From: Turritopsis dohrnii
Taxonomy: Eukaryota; Cnidaria; Hydrozoa; Anthoathecata; Oceaniidae
Reading direction: 5' to 3'
NCBI GenBank assembly: GCA_027922465.2
Contig: BQMF02000160.1
Location: 682,001-746,000 of the forward strand
Length of the DNA stretch: 64,000 bases
This document shows, one piece after another, positions 10,746 through 22,145 of this stretch. The notes beneath the pieces are model-generated. The model made no database searches and was not told the DNA's origin. It saw nothing but the letters and a program-made list of their open reading frames with translations. A program made the position numbers and the translations under genes. The stretch's first letter is position 1. Each line of letters opens with the position of its first letter.

Positions 10746-13700
10746 TTACTTGTCAATTGTAGTTTTTTTTCGAATAGACATTCGTGCAAAAGTTATGTCA
10801 GCATCGCTTATGCCACTCCACAAAATGCTTTGTTCATAGTGTCCGGTCAATCTTGTTTCGTGGCACTGGTCAGCATACCACCACCCTCCATCCTCGTGTG
10901 CGCAGTTCCCTATGTCATAATCATCATTGTCTCTATCCATTGTTGTAAACTTTTTTTCGTTTGACCAACAAATGACTCTCTGAAATCCACTTCCAGAACC
11001 TAACAAACAAAACAGGTTTCATTTGCTCTTTCCATATTAGATATGTTAGACTTAGAAGAGGGTTGAGGTAACCTCGTCCCAAAACTTCTTTTTGATCACT
11101 TTCACTGTCGTTCTTATAAGTCCTGGGCATCAGGTTGGTAGTACCTCCTTCTTAATGATGAAAAATTAATTATTCTATTGTATTTAGACATTCTTACCGA
11201 TCTCGTCAAGTACTACCTTATCGTGGAAAAAAAAGTCGGGGAACAGTGGCCAATTTCTTGGGGGTGTGACTAAAATTTTCCTCGACCAAATTTTCCCCCG
11301 ACTTTTCTGCACCCGACCAAAAATTTTCCCCGACTTTTTCTCCCCGATAAGTCATACAATAACTTAGACGTTATTGTGATATCTTGATTATTTTCTTCTT
11401 ATACTGAAAATAATTAGTCAGGGAAAAGTGACTAATTTCAAAAATTGGTCGGGAAAAGTAACTAAAATTTTCCCCGACTAAAATTTCCCCCAACTATATT
11501 TTTTACCGATTTTTTTCCCCTGATAAGGTATACAAAGAATTATCAACGCCTAATTTTTCAAACGTGTTATTCTTATCAAATTCTTAAAGATAGTGAACTG
11601 TTGTATATAGAGCTGAAGGTTGCACTATGCTGATGTCAGTAGAAATAGAAAAATTGAGAAATGGTTCGTTATTAACAAAGCGTTCAAACAAACTAAAACT
11701 AGAAGCCTCATGGCTTGAACAATTTCAGGCCCAGAGGAAATTGCTTTAGGCTAATTTTCAAGATATCTGAATGATTTTGTCCATTCTTTTCTTGTTGGAA
11801 ATGTTTATAGGAGAATAGGTCTATCATTATTCCAAAAATATGACTAATGGAGAATAAAATGATATTTGATATAAGTGAACTAAAATCATTTGAAAAAAGA
11901 AGCTGTATGGATTGAAGACTTTCACAATTGTATTGACTTCAACACTATTATTAAATCTGTTACAACCAAATGATTTAAAATATGTCAGACTTGTTTAAAG
12001 AACTGAAGACTTCGTCTATTTACTATCATATCTAAAAAAAGTGACTGCCAAATTTAACAATTAACCAAACTAAACAATTAAGCAGCTTTCAATTATTCTT
12101 TGTGCAAACCTTTTGCCAGAAATATGAATTTGGTAACATATTTAAGTAAACAGTGCACGAAACTGTTCATAACTTGGATTAGTGGAAGCAGGAGAAACTT
12201 GGGCAATTCAAACTTAGGTATTCAAAGATTTTAATCCACGACAGTTAATAGGACTATAAAATTACATTGTATTAATATAACTCTATAAATCTATTTGTAC
12301 TACACCTGCCAGTGGCGGATCTAGAGTTAAGTCGCGGCTTGTGTTGCAGAGAGTGTCAGCGATTTAACCATGGAAGAAAAACATTCAAATAATCTCATTT
12401 GTTATATTAGTTCCAGACCCCTCTGCATGTAGCTATTCACAACGTGTAAATACTTTTGTTAGTTGAAAATATATAATTAAGACAGAAGGTCATAGTGTGG
12501 AAGTTCTTTAATACTTCTCGATAATTTACCATTGATAGCTAATATAAATTGAATTCACAAATTATGTTAATGCGCTTCTCCAGTTGCGACCACCCTCTAG
12601 ATTAGCCGGCTGCCTGCATGTCACCACTTGAATCTTTTCATGGAGGTTGTAAATAAAAATACGAATGTGTACGAAAAGACAAATGACACAACAAAACTTT
12701 GTTAGGGTCTTTATTACAATGTTCTTTTTAAACATGATGTATTTTGTCCTAGAACGTTACATTCCAAATTTTCACAAGGTCTTAGTGATCTCTGCATACT
12801 GCTTGGATTCTAATCATTATCCAAAGTTTGTTTTCCTGACATTACATATCCCAAACTAAATGATTGTGCCACCGTGGAGTGATTTACAGTGAAAAAAATC
12901 TTGATTATTTGGAAGAATGTCATCTTTTTCAAGGTTAATTTAACACTTATCGGTCCCACACAGTGATAACTTGACCGAACATTGTACAGTGACTAATAAT
13001 TTGATACAATCTGGAATTCCCCAAGCTACTCCCTTCTCCCTTGGTTACACGTACGAGTGAACTCACTTCGGTCTCCTCAGAAACTCCACATGTTGTTTAC
13101 ACGTTATATAAATTTCTCGCCGGTCTTATTTCTAATTTCAAAAATGTCTGGGGTAATGTCAACTAAGTCTCAAAACGACGTTGCTGTTGTTTAACGTCAT
13201 TTAATCACTGTGATCCTTAAAATAATCTTAAATTTTGGCGAAATGTTTGCTTCCTTGACGTAATTTCGACTTCTTTTTTACTATTCGATTCACTAAGTAC
13301 ATAAAGCCTGGTAAGACTTGGCATTTATTATCAGCAAACATTTTTCATGCAACTCAATGAATTCCAGCGATAAACCTCGTATTTGGGGGCCATAAAAGAG
13401 CTTTTTAATTAGGAAAAACAGTACGGAAGCATTACAAATTGGTTCAAAACGAAAGAAAAAATTGCGTTTGGCTCAAAAATACAAGTTTCTGGATGAATAT
13501 CATGTTGAAATTATAGATTTTGAGTGCTTGTATAGGCAATCTAGAGGTGACATTTTTCAAAAATGTTCTTGTCGCCCCAACCATGGTGGAGCATCTTTCG
13601 ATAATACAGATTTCTTGGCCCCCTTAGTCAACCTGCTCCGTGGTCCCTGTTCTGTATAGAGTTTTGGGTCTGTTATTATTTTATACTGAATAAACAACCA

Positions 13701-16700
13701 ACCCGAAATCCAAACTTACTTTTCAAAAACGGCGAAAAACTGTGACAGAGATAAATCTCATTATGAAGTTCTTTATGTATATAACGTATAATTACAACCA
13801 CGAACCAAGACTCTCATGTCTTTCGATTTTTGATTTTATCAAAAAGAGAAAAAGGTTCTAGGTTCATACTTTGTATAGAGATAATACTGCATAATACATT
13901 TAAATCATTTCTCAATTTTTATTGATTTTTTCTTGCAATGGAGATAGATAGAGAGAAAGATCATAAGAGTTTATGGGTCTGTCCTAGGTCATTTTCATAA
14001 AGAGTATTTTATAAGGTAAAAAAAACTTAACGAATTCGGAGACAGCTTTCTATCTACGAAATATGTTTTTTACTAATAACAAAAATTCAGATTGTTTTTA
14101 TAAACGCACTTTCGAATTAGTGCCCATCTCGAAATGACCCCCTCCCCAACTAAAAATCAAGATTTTCAGTAATCGCCCCTGGCTCTTAAAAATTTGCACT
14201 AACACCGATTATCTCTCAAACTATCATTAACAAAAATGACTTACACTGGTCACCTGCAATCGTTAATCTGTATGCATTTTGTTCATTAGCAACCTGAAAG
14301 GTCTCGTATTGATAAGTTACGGGTGCCATGGCCGTAGTCAACTTTATTTGCAATTCAACTGCTAACTGAGTAGTAAGCAAATGGATTTTATCATTTCCCA
14401 ACCAATGCTCATTTTCAATTTCACCAAAACCAACTTTGTAGTCATTCCAAGGCAAATCAAATGGTATTGAACCATCTTTTCTTTCCATGATCTTCAGCCA
14501 ACCTTTGAAGAGGATTTTGATTCCAGAGAATATGAAATTTAAACCAATGTCGTGTATAGAAAGTGGCAAGTATCACCCAAAAGAACAAAATTAAATTGCT
14601 CATTCTTTTTGGCGTCCTTTTAACGCTATTCACACAGGATCTAGCTGATCAATTAAAATTGCTGACGAAATAACGTTTCAAGAGTTGTAATTAATATTTC
14701 TCTGTGCAGGAAATTTATTTATTGTAAATTTATTATTTACAGGAAGGAATGAACCGCAGATATCATTCTAATCTGTGGATTATTGACATTCTCGGCAATT
14801 GAATTATGATATATCATCCCTTTTCAACAAGCCAGCGTTTTATGCTTAAAATGTGTTTAGTTTCCAACCCTATGCTCCTCTTAGAAACAAACTATTCAGT
14901 TCCCGTAGACAGTTTTATGTTGTGGGGAAGATGCGTTGTAAGTGTAAGGTATGAGAATTATATGAGACTGCGCTCAGTCAGTGAGTGAAAAGAAAAAGGC
15001 GTCACAACGTGGGAACAGGTGATTATCAGGCGTTTGGTCTTTAAGAGAAAAATATATTTAACAGTGTGACGCATGCCTACTCACCATTATCACACAATGC
15101 TTGAAATACAGGATAACCTGGAAATTTAACATTCGTTATCTCTACTGGTTCACTTGTCTGTTCACAGAGAGTTGTTGTTTCACAGTCAGCAATTGGATTT
15201 AAACCTCTTTTGCATACACAGTATGGAACATCGGATGGATCACTTGGGTTCGATACATATCTGTAACCATCATGTGCACATGTCTTAATATGAACATGAA
15301 AAAAGAGAGGCAATCAATTTGTTTTTTTTAAAGTCATATAAGAGTTCTAAGTAGGGATGATCATGCAAAGGAAAAGACTCAATCTCAAACCCTGGAAACT
15401 TAGTCTGAGGGTCTGAATTGGCATTTTTTTCCCCGGGTGTTCGTCAGTGTGAGATGTAGGGGTGTAAGTCATAGAAGCGGCTGCAAACGTGTGAAGTTAA
15501 GCGGTTGTAGGATTCTCGGATCTTCGAAATACTGATACTTTTATTCTCCCACATTATTTGGAGGGGTGGGGGAATGCTGATATTAACAAGACCTATCTTC
15601 TCGATGACCACATATATACAAAGAGTACTGGTAACTAATAATACAACTTTATTCAAGCAGAACTGAGGAGATGATCCTGTTAGAAGTAATCACTTATAAA
15701 TAAACAAAAGTTTTTACCTTAACGGACAAAAGCTTTACGAAACAAAACTTTTGCCGCTTTCGAAAATATTCGGCATATTTGTCCAACGAAAAATCATTTT
15801 AACCTTTTACTTATTTTTGTCGGAAAAACTCGCCATCATCAAGTCAAAAAGTTTCCTCACCTTTGTCCAACGAAGTATTGTCTGTAAGGAACATAGGAAT
15901 ACTTACGCAATCATGTTCAATAAGCAAGGAAGGGTTTTTACACACGCATTCAAACGAGTTATCAATATAATTTGGTATGCATTTGAAACGATCTCTCGGG
16001 CAATTATTTTCATCTGTACATGGATTCTATGATAATGAAAAAGAGGCTGATAATCTAACGTTACTGATTCAAATTAGAAACTTCGAGTAGGCAGTTCTTA
16101 ACCATTCCGCCACTCAAAGTCGAATAAACATCAATTCACGTCGAGTTACTTTAATTCTTCTTCTAGAGTCAAGTGCTGACTCTGACGATCTGGAGCTTAA
16201 CAAAATTATTCACGAAAAAAGAAATTTCATATCCAGAGAACGCTCCCTAAGACACGTCACATCTTTTGTCCGAAACATCGCAACTTTTGTCCGAAACAGT
16301 TGACTAGGAGGTTAAACAGAGAATCTTCGTAAAAGTGAAAGGGAACAAAACAAAGAAGAATCAAAAACAGAATACCACAATTCTTCAGTTCCTTCCTATT
16401 GCCATTCCTGTTAAGTTTAGATGTTTATTGAAGTTTTCCCTTTATTTCATTGGTTCTTGATGAAAGGGTTTGTTTGCGGTTTAAACTTAGTTATTTTTGC
16501 CTGTGTAAATGAGCAACGTATTGCGTATTACCTCGTTCCTGCAGACGAATTAAGAGAGTTTCCAACCATGAAGATAGAATGATGGCATTGTGTTGGGCAA
16601 ACCCAACAAGCTTAAATCTTACCTCGATTGCAAGGTGGTTTGTGAAAAGTTCTGGTGCAAAAGCATTCGAATTGTTGAACTTATCGTTGTCCAGGATTTC

Positions 16701-16979
16701 ACACCTATGTCCACCATTCACTTTTTTGAAATTTGCGCTTTTGCAACGACCAAGTGATTTTACGCACGCTGCGGCACATTCTTCTTTCGAACTGACATTT
16801 TTTACCTCAACAGGAGGGAGGTTCAATGTTGCATTTTCATAACATTTCACATTTATCCATCCAATTTTACCAGGGAAGTTGTTCTGGTGCTTCAAGTACT
16901 GAATATTAGGTGTGTTTCCCTGAACGGTACAAATAAGTGTTGCCATTGAATAAAATACCAGGAAATCCTGAGATATCAT
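10746..16979 (-). CDS. secreted PAN-EGF-EGF-fibrinogen-like protein (five exons)
   Basis: Minus-strand exons 16979-16623, 16026-15907, 15283-15085, 14502-14245 and 10999-10746 join in phase (0,0,1,1) to 395 residues. Residues 1-21 are a signal peptide (MISQDFLVFYSMATLICTVQ). Residues 37-119 form a PAN/apple domain (SSKEECAAACVKSLGRCKS, GGHRCEILDNDKF). Residues 120-159 and about 160-193 are EGF-like, with CVCKNPS and CVCKRGLNPIADC. Residues 199-395 are a fibrinogen-related domain: CDNGWLKIMERKDGS, FWLGND-type EHWLGNDKIH, the calcium-loop DRDNDDY, and NCA..GGWWYADQCH. Such proteins act outside the cell as lectin-like recognition or matrix proteins. The ligand here cannot be told. The start gives a clean signal peptide; an upstream in-frame ATG would add 56 residues and bury it. 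Large introns contain several transposons. Confidence 0.85.
11214..11530. mobile_element. MITE with TACCTTATC termini in the last intron
   Basis: The ends TACCTTATCGTGGAAAAAAA and, in reverse, TACCTTATCAGGGGAAAAAA form inverted repeats. The interior repeats CCCCGACT and AAAATTTTCC words in both orientations. It is about 317 bp and lies in the intron before the last fibrinogen-domain exon. Confidence 0.65.
11585..11700 (+). repeat. dispersed repeat family, copy A
   Basis: Shares GGTTGCACTATGCTGATGTC and the following AATTGAGAAAT segment with copies at about 27193-27380 (+), 54130-54316 (-) and 62041-62150 (-). It is non-coding. Full element ends are not clear. Confidence 0.6.
11701..12309. 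other. intron DNA, nothing recognised
   Basis: A+T-rich sequence within the fibrinogen-like gene's last intron, with no coding frame or clear repeat ends. Confidence 0.35.
12310..12614. mobile_element. hAT-like MITE, degraded copy
   Basis: Starts CAGTGGCGGATCTAGAG and ends with a degraded inverse (CTAGAT..GCCGGCTGCCTG). Interior stretches such as CATTCAAATAATCTCATTTG and AATTGAATTCACAAATTA match the 62.7-kb element in reverse complement, so the two are one family. CAGTGGCGGATC is a terminus type often seen in hAT elements. The target duplication is unclear. Confidence 0.6.
12615..14244. other. intron DNA, no supported gene
   Basis: Contains a 65-codon plus-strand frame at 13462-13659 that matches nothing I recognise. 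Weak GCGCCC/GACCCC words near 14107-14180 resemble the 9.7-kb MITE. No splice-consistent exon was found. Confidence 0.35.
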
Positions 16980-17569
16980 TTTGAATTGTAGTTTGTTAGC
17001 TACTTTTAAAAGATTATTTTTCTGTTTATATTTCTCTGTTGATAGATACAAAATTTGTTGTATCATATTACATGGTTTTAATGAATAGTTCATTCGATTA
17101 CTTTCTATGGCTGTATATCCTTCATATTCATACTGAAAAATCTTCATTCTCTATTCCGTTACACAGTACTATTCAGGAAATCTATTATTAGAGTGAATTC
17201 TAGTGTTAAAGGACTGTTACAAAAGTATTAGCATATTAGTCCATCCGACACGATACCTGTTTGTTTCAATATTTTTTGACTATCATCCTTGTGGAAATCA
17301 TGTTTTGGAATTTTGTCAATTCTATTCTAGTATGCCTTTGAAAAACGTTTGCTTGATATTGTATCATAAACGTGCTGTTTTTTATATGGCCCTGAAGTAT
17401 CGATTTGTCCGTCCGACATAACAAGTACTTTTGTAACAGACCCTTAAGCGATTATTATCCTAAATTGCAAAAATTTATAGCATCGAATAATGATCACATT
17501 TTAAAATCGCCAAATTTAATTTCGTTAAAATATCTTCATTTCTTCCCTTCAGATCATGCTTTTAGTCAA

Positions 17570-17920
17570 CGTACATTACTAGATATTACAAAATAACGTT
17601 CATTACTAGATATTACAAAATAACGTACATTACTAGATATTACAAAATAACGTACATTACTAGATATTACAAAATAACGTACATTACTAGATATTACAAA
17701 ATAACGTACATTACTAGATATTACAAAATAACGTACATTACTAGATATTACAAAATAACATACATTACTAGATATTACAAAATAACGTACATTACTAGAT
17801 ATTACAAAATAACGTACATTACTAGATATTACAAAATAACGTACATTACTAGATATTACAAAATAACGTACATTACTAGATATTACAAAATAACATACAT
17901 TACTAGATATTACAAAATAA
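17570..17920 (+). repeat. 13 x 27-bp tandem array
   Basis: Thirteen exact-length copies of a 27-bp unit, starting CGTACATTACTAGATATTAC and continuing AAAATAA. Unit 2 has CGTTC and two later units have CATAC; otherwise they are near-identical. Each unit carries TAA, so it is not coding. The array lies about 0.6 kb upstream of the fibrinogen-like gene's start. Low divergence implies recent expansion. Confidence 0.95.
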
Positions 17921-18913
17921 CGTAGTGGGTGATCTCTGATAAGAAGTCATTGAGGTATCATATAAAATTTTGAACTAAAAACAAAATGAACCATTAAAAC
18001 TGCAAAATAAACCAATCGCAGCCTGATGGATAATGAAGATGATGAATGACGAAAGGAGAATTTTGGTTAAAGCATTTTCATAAAAAACGTTAATATGAGT
18101 ATACTATACCCTTCGTTTTTTACAATTTGGTCAAAAAGGTAAAAGCGAAACTTCAATCTTTATGATGCATTTCAATTTACCATTCGTTGTTCATAGTTTG
18201 GTTTTTGGAAATTTGGGTCTAACTTGGACCAAATCTTAAAACTACTTCAAAAATTTCTAAAAAACATTTACACACATATAAGCTTCACTGTACTTTAGTT
18301 ACATTCTTTTAAAAGAATTTCAACAAACCAAGATATAACTAAAGCCTATATTGAACCACCACCACTATTCTTCAAAATTTTCAAACTTTTTTCGAACGCG
18401 ATTTACTTGCAGAGAAACTGGCCAATGGATTGCCATCTAATTTTATCAGAAATTTGGCATAGATATGTAGCTTTCATTTTCTTATTTCCTAAGAACTTTT
18501 TGTGACCATTTCAGAAGAATTGATTTTTGATTTTCATTATTTTAAATATGGTGAGCAAAGCCTGATGACCCTAAAATTACTAAAAGAATTTTAATGAGTT
18601 GTTTTGTAGGGTAGTGTTCCAAACAAACAAACAAACAAACAAACAAACAAACAAACAAACAAAAAAACAAACAAAATGACAATATTATTGTGTTTTCACT
18701 CTTGTGGAGAGTCCCACAAGAAAACTCTAGATCTCACGATCTTTATAACAAATCTTGAACTTCAATCTATCTTTTATCACAACATGCTACCTTTTGGGAC
18801 TGAGTTGAGAATTCACTTTTCATAATCAAAGTCTTTTCTTGTTTAATTATGTGTTCTTCTATACCGGTGTATACGCCTTTTGATAATTGAGTATACGTGT
18901 TGTTGAATTTTGA
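17921..18913. other. intergenic DNA with an (AAAC)n microsatellite
   Basis: Mostly A+T-rich non-coding DNA. An AAAC/CAAA microsatellite spans about 18622-18675. A fragment near 18690-18730 (GTGGAGAGTCCCACAAGAAA) matches the 3' part of the dispersed family copy at 27.3 kb. Confidence 0.5.
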
Positions 18914-19590
18914 TTGCTGTGTGGGTGCATTTATAACTTATTTTCATTTAGACTTTCATTTAGAAAGGAGGAATTTAGCCTGGGAACACACTGTGGAAAT
19001 GTCTTAGTAGGAGGTCAATGGACCAGGATGGAGAAGAACGAACACATCAATGCGTTGGAATTGAAAGCAGCACTGTTAGCCATCAGAACATTCACGATAA
19101 AACAGTCTACCCAGGTCCAATCACCTTCTTTTAGACAATCAAGTAGCTGTAGCCCATCACGCCTGCACTTAACCAAAAAGATTTTGGTTGATGTAGTGGG
19201 GGATCACTTTTACTGCATATTACATACCATCAGCTCTGAACAAGGAGGCACACTTTTAATCAAGGAACCCAAGGCATTGGAGCGATATTGGAAACTAAAC
19301 AAACAAATGTTCAAGAAAATAGCAAGTCTTTAGGGAATTCCATCAATGGACTTGTTTGCATCCAGGACATCATACCAACTGGAAAAATATTACAGTTGGA
19401 AACCGAATCCTTACTGTTTAGCATTGGATGCAATGTCGCAGAGCTGGAACCAAAAACTACTTTACGCTTTTCCCCCTTTTTGCTTGATTGTAAGTTGCTT
19501 GGAGAAGATAAGTTATTTATTGTGGCACCATTATGGACCACCTAGCCTTAGTCGTATTCATATTATCATATTCTTTTGGGAATGTAAATA
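18914..19590 (+). mobile_element. decayed DIRS-like retroelement fragment (RNase H region)
   Basis: Two overlapping frames carry hallmark stretches. GGQWTRMEKNEHINALELKA with ALLAIRTF (about 19014-19100) matches the RNase H start of DIRS/tyrosine-recombinase retroelements. MDLFASRTSYQLEKYYSWKP with YAFPPFCLI (19346-19490) matches the conserved segment just after it. At least one frameshift separates them. No recombinase domain is seen, so this is a dead fragment. A gypsy-like origin is less likely because of the LFASR..AFPPF signature. Confidence 0.7.
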
Positions 19591-19734
19591 GCAAACCCAA
19601 AACTGTTACAAATGATCCCAAATATATTAAGTCACCCTTCAGTTTAACGCATCAATTATTTTATTTTATTTATTTATTTATTCATTTATTTAACGTTGGT
19701 TTTTTTACATGCTCATTGGGACCAATATGAAAAC

Positions 19735-20470
19735 TTACAATAATAAACAGTAACAAAAAATTAAAACTTTCGACCATATGGCAAGTACATTGGCTGCCAT
19801 CCCAAAATTTAATCTTACGCTTAAATTCATTTGAGTCCTGGCAACATTTAAATTCAAACTCATCGAGTTCCAGAGAATGCTGGCTCCAAATACACTTGAA
19901 TTTAAACTGTAAGACTTAGTTTTGGAGCTAGGAACCTTTAATATTTTCAGGGACCTTATATTGTACTGCGAAGTTTTGATTTTGAAGAGATCCCACATAA
20001 ATTACGGAATTAAGTGGTGAACTGAATTAAAAACTTCAGTCATCAATACTTGTAAGTGTTTAGTATGAATACTAAAGCTTCCATGTAATTGTAATATTGC
20101 ATTTTTAACAATATAATGCACATAATGCACGATAGTAAACTTTGTTCAATAAATGAAAACTAGATCTATCACAGAACATCCATAAAATATAGAAAACTTG
20201 AAAGAACATAAGCTTGGAAGAAAATGGAGGTTTTGTCGAATGTTGGGAGATTTCTGATACGAAGAAGGGCTTTAGTTTTTTCTGAAGCCAGTTTACAAAT
20301 TCGCTCGATGTGTTTAGAGAAGGAAAGCTTATGATCTATAACAATGCCATATAATTTGACAGAATTCGATCCAAAAATAGTGGTTTCTGCAATATCAAAA
20401 GAAATATTAGCAACGCTGCCAATTTTGTATCAGATTAAGCAGAGCATGCTGGGTGCTGTAGCCCTTTCTA
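19735..20470 (-). mobile_element. LINE fragment, minus strand
   Basis: Read on the minus strand, about 20460-20230 encodes VKLYGIVIDHKLSFSKHIER and SEKTKALLRIRNLPTF, typical of the region after the LINE reverse transcriptase. 19998-19735 encodes YNIRSLKILKVPSSKTKSYS and ILWNSM, typical of the element's C-terminal end. Stops and frame changes lie between, so it is dead. Confidence 0.7.
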
Positions 20471-20816
20471 AAGCCGCGAGGTAATGGGTTGAATTTATGT
20501 TCTAATCGAACAATCTAAAAGCCTTGGGAGCTAGAGAATCCATTACAAGTCAGCCTGGAGAAATTTCAATTGCTGGTGTAGCGAAAGGCAGGTAGATCCT
20601 GTTACATGATCTCTATAGATTGTAATAAATTAAATAAGTTCCTTGTACGAAAAAGGTACAGAGAGTAACAGTATTAACGGGTATATATAAGCCATCTCTT
20701 CAATGCACAAGCTAGCTGAGGGTGCTCCAATATGACACCACCCATCAGTGAAGGTGGTGTTAATGAAGGACATTTCGAGAGTAAAACCACCTATGCCGAA
20801 ATATGTCAACATATAG

Positions 20817-20920
20817 CAGAGGCGGATACAGCCCCAAAATTAAGTAGGTCGCGAAGCGACAAAAATTTATTGCGGAGTGCAGCGACGCAAAAATTTTTTT
20901 AAAAACAGCTGGGGGTGTTG

Positions 20921-20951
<31 letters not shown>

Positions 20952-22145
20952 TGCTGTAAACCCCCCAACTGTTTTCAGTTTTCGAGGTTCTGGGGAGCAC
21001 TGACACTTCAATTGCGAATAGGATTTATCCAACCTTTTAGCGTTTCTGGTCGTAGAGAAAAATGGGGAAAAGTCTTGCAGTGGCATGACTTCAACAAAAC
21101 TAATAGTGGTATTTACTTTTTGTGAACAGGTTCCTCAACAATTACTGCTTGTGTATAAACAACATCAAAATTATGTCTGTTTCGCCTAATATCAAGGCTC
21201 GTCAGCATGCCTAGGCGCATATATAGCCGGACATGGACAGACACACGAACGGGTTTACGAGCAATTGAATGCCGCGCCAGTGACCCGACAAACACAAACT
21301 ACAGACACGTACGGGTTTACGAGCAACTGAATGCTGTCGCGTTGTTATATTTGATTTTTATGTTTTCCACAAATTCACGCAGTTGAATTTTTTTTTTTTT
21401 TAACTCGCTTCTTTCATCTAATTTATGCCCTATCTACTTCAATCTCGTGTGTGCGTAGCCATGTATAATTGAATTTTCTAGCTGATTTATTCTTTATAAT
21501 ATTTTAGTCCTTCGGGAGATATTTTTTTTTAAATACTCGAATTTTATAGTTCAGTTTTTCTGTTGGAAAAATGTTCTCAAGTTCAAATAATATTACGTTC
21601 GTAAGAGAATAAAATCTTAAATGCCATCATCACGTCGAGTTTGCATAGGATTTATTAGGAGACACTGGTAAGAATTTATGTTATATTGTATTTATTTCAC
21701 TGGTATTCGCCGTGCTCATGCTCGTATTTTTTTGTTTTTGTTTTGTTCTTTGGTTCTCTCGCTGCGTTCATCTTCGTATGTGTCTCTTTAAGTTATATCA
21801 TACTTAATTTATAGAGTTATTTTTTTTTAAATTATTTTAGTTTGAACTCGTTCAATCACTTGTCAATTATTGTCAATTCTTCACTCACTCATCATCATCA
21901 ATTCGAGTTACAAATATCTCAGTTGAACCTAGCAAACTCACAAATGCTGCGCCAGTGACCCGACAAACACAAACTACAGACACGTACAGGTTTACGAGCA
22001 ACTGAATGCTGCGCCAGTGACCCTACAAATACAAACTACAGACACACGAACGGGTTTACGAGCAACTGAATGCTGCGCCAGTGACCCGACAAACACAAAG
22101 TACAGACACACGAACGGGTTTACGGGCAATTGAATGCCGCGCCAG
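20817..22145. repeat. element with G run and clustered 62-64 bp repeats
   Basis: Begins near AGAGGCGGATACAGCCCC, a transposon-end-like sequence. A run of 28 consecutive G occupies 20924-20951. Units of 62-64 bp containing GCGCCAGTGACCCGAC and CGGGTTTACGAGCAA occur about 1.7 times at 21235-21345 and about 3.3 times at 21945-22145, flanking about 600 bp of A+T-rich DNA. This looks like a non-autonomous transposon with subterminal tandem repeats. True ends are uncertain. Confidence 0.6.

Noticed and set aside
15751..16032. 93-codon plus-strand frame
   Set aside because: Antisense of the EGF-like exon 15907-16026 of the minus-strand gene.
17405..17596. 63-codon frame running into the 27-bp array
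   Set aside because: No motif, and it stops in the first repeat unit. The repeat carries TAA in every unit.
17560..17925. CRISPR-like array
   Set aside because: Units are head-to-tail with no unique spacers and the genome is eukaryotic, so this is a plain tandem repeat.
20760..21086. 108-codon minus-strand frame with a long proline run
   Set aside because: The proline run is only the translation of the 28-G homopolymer. The rest has no motif.
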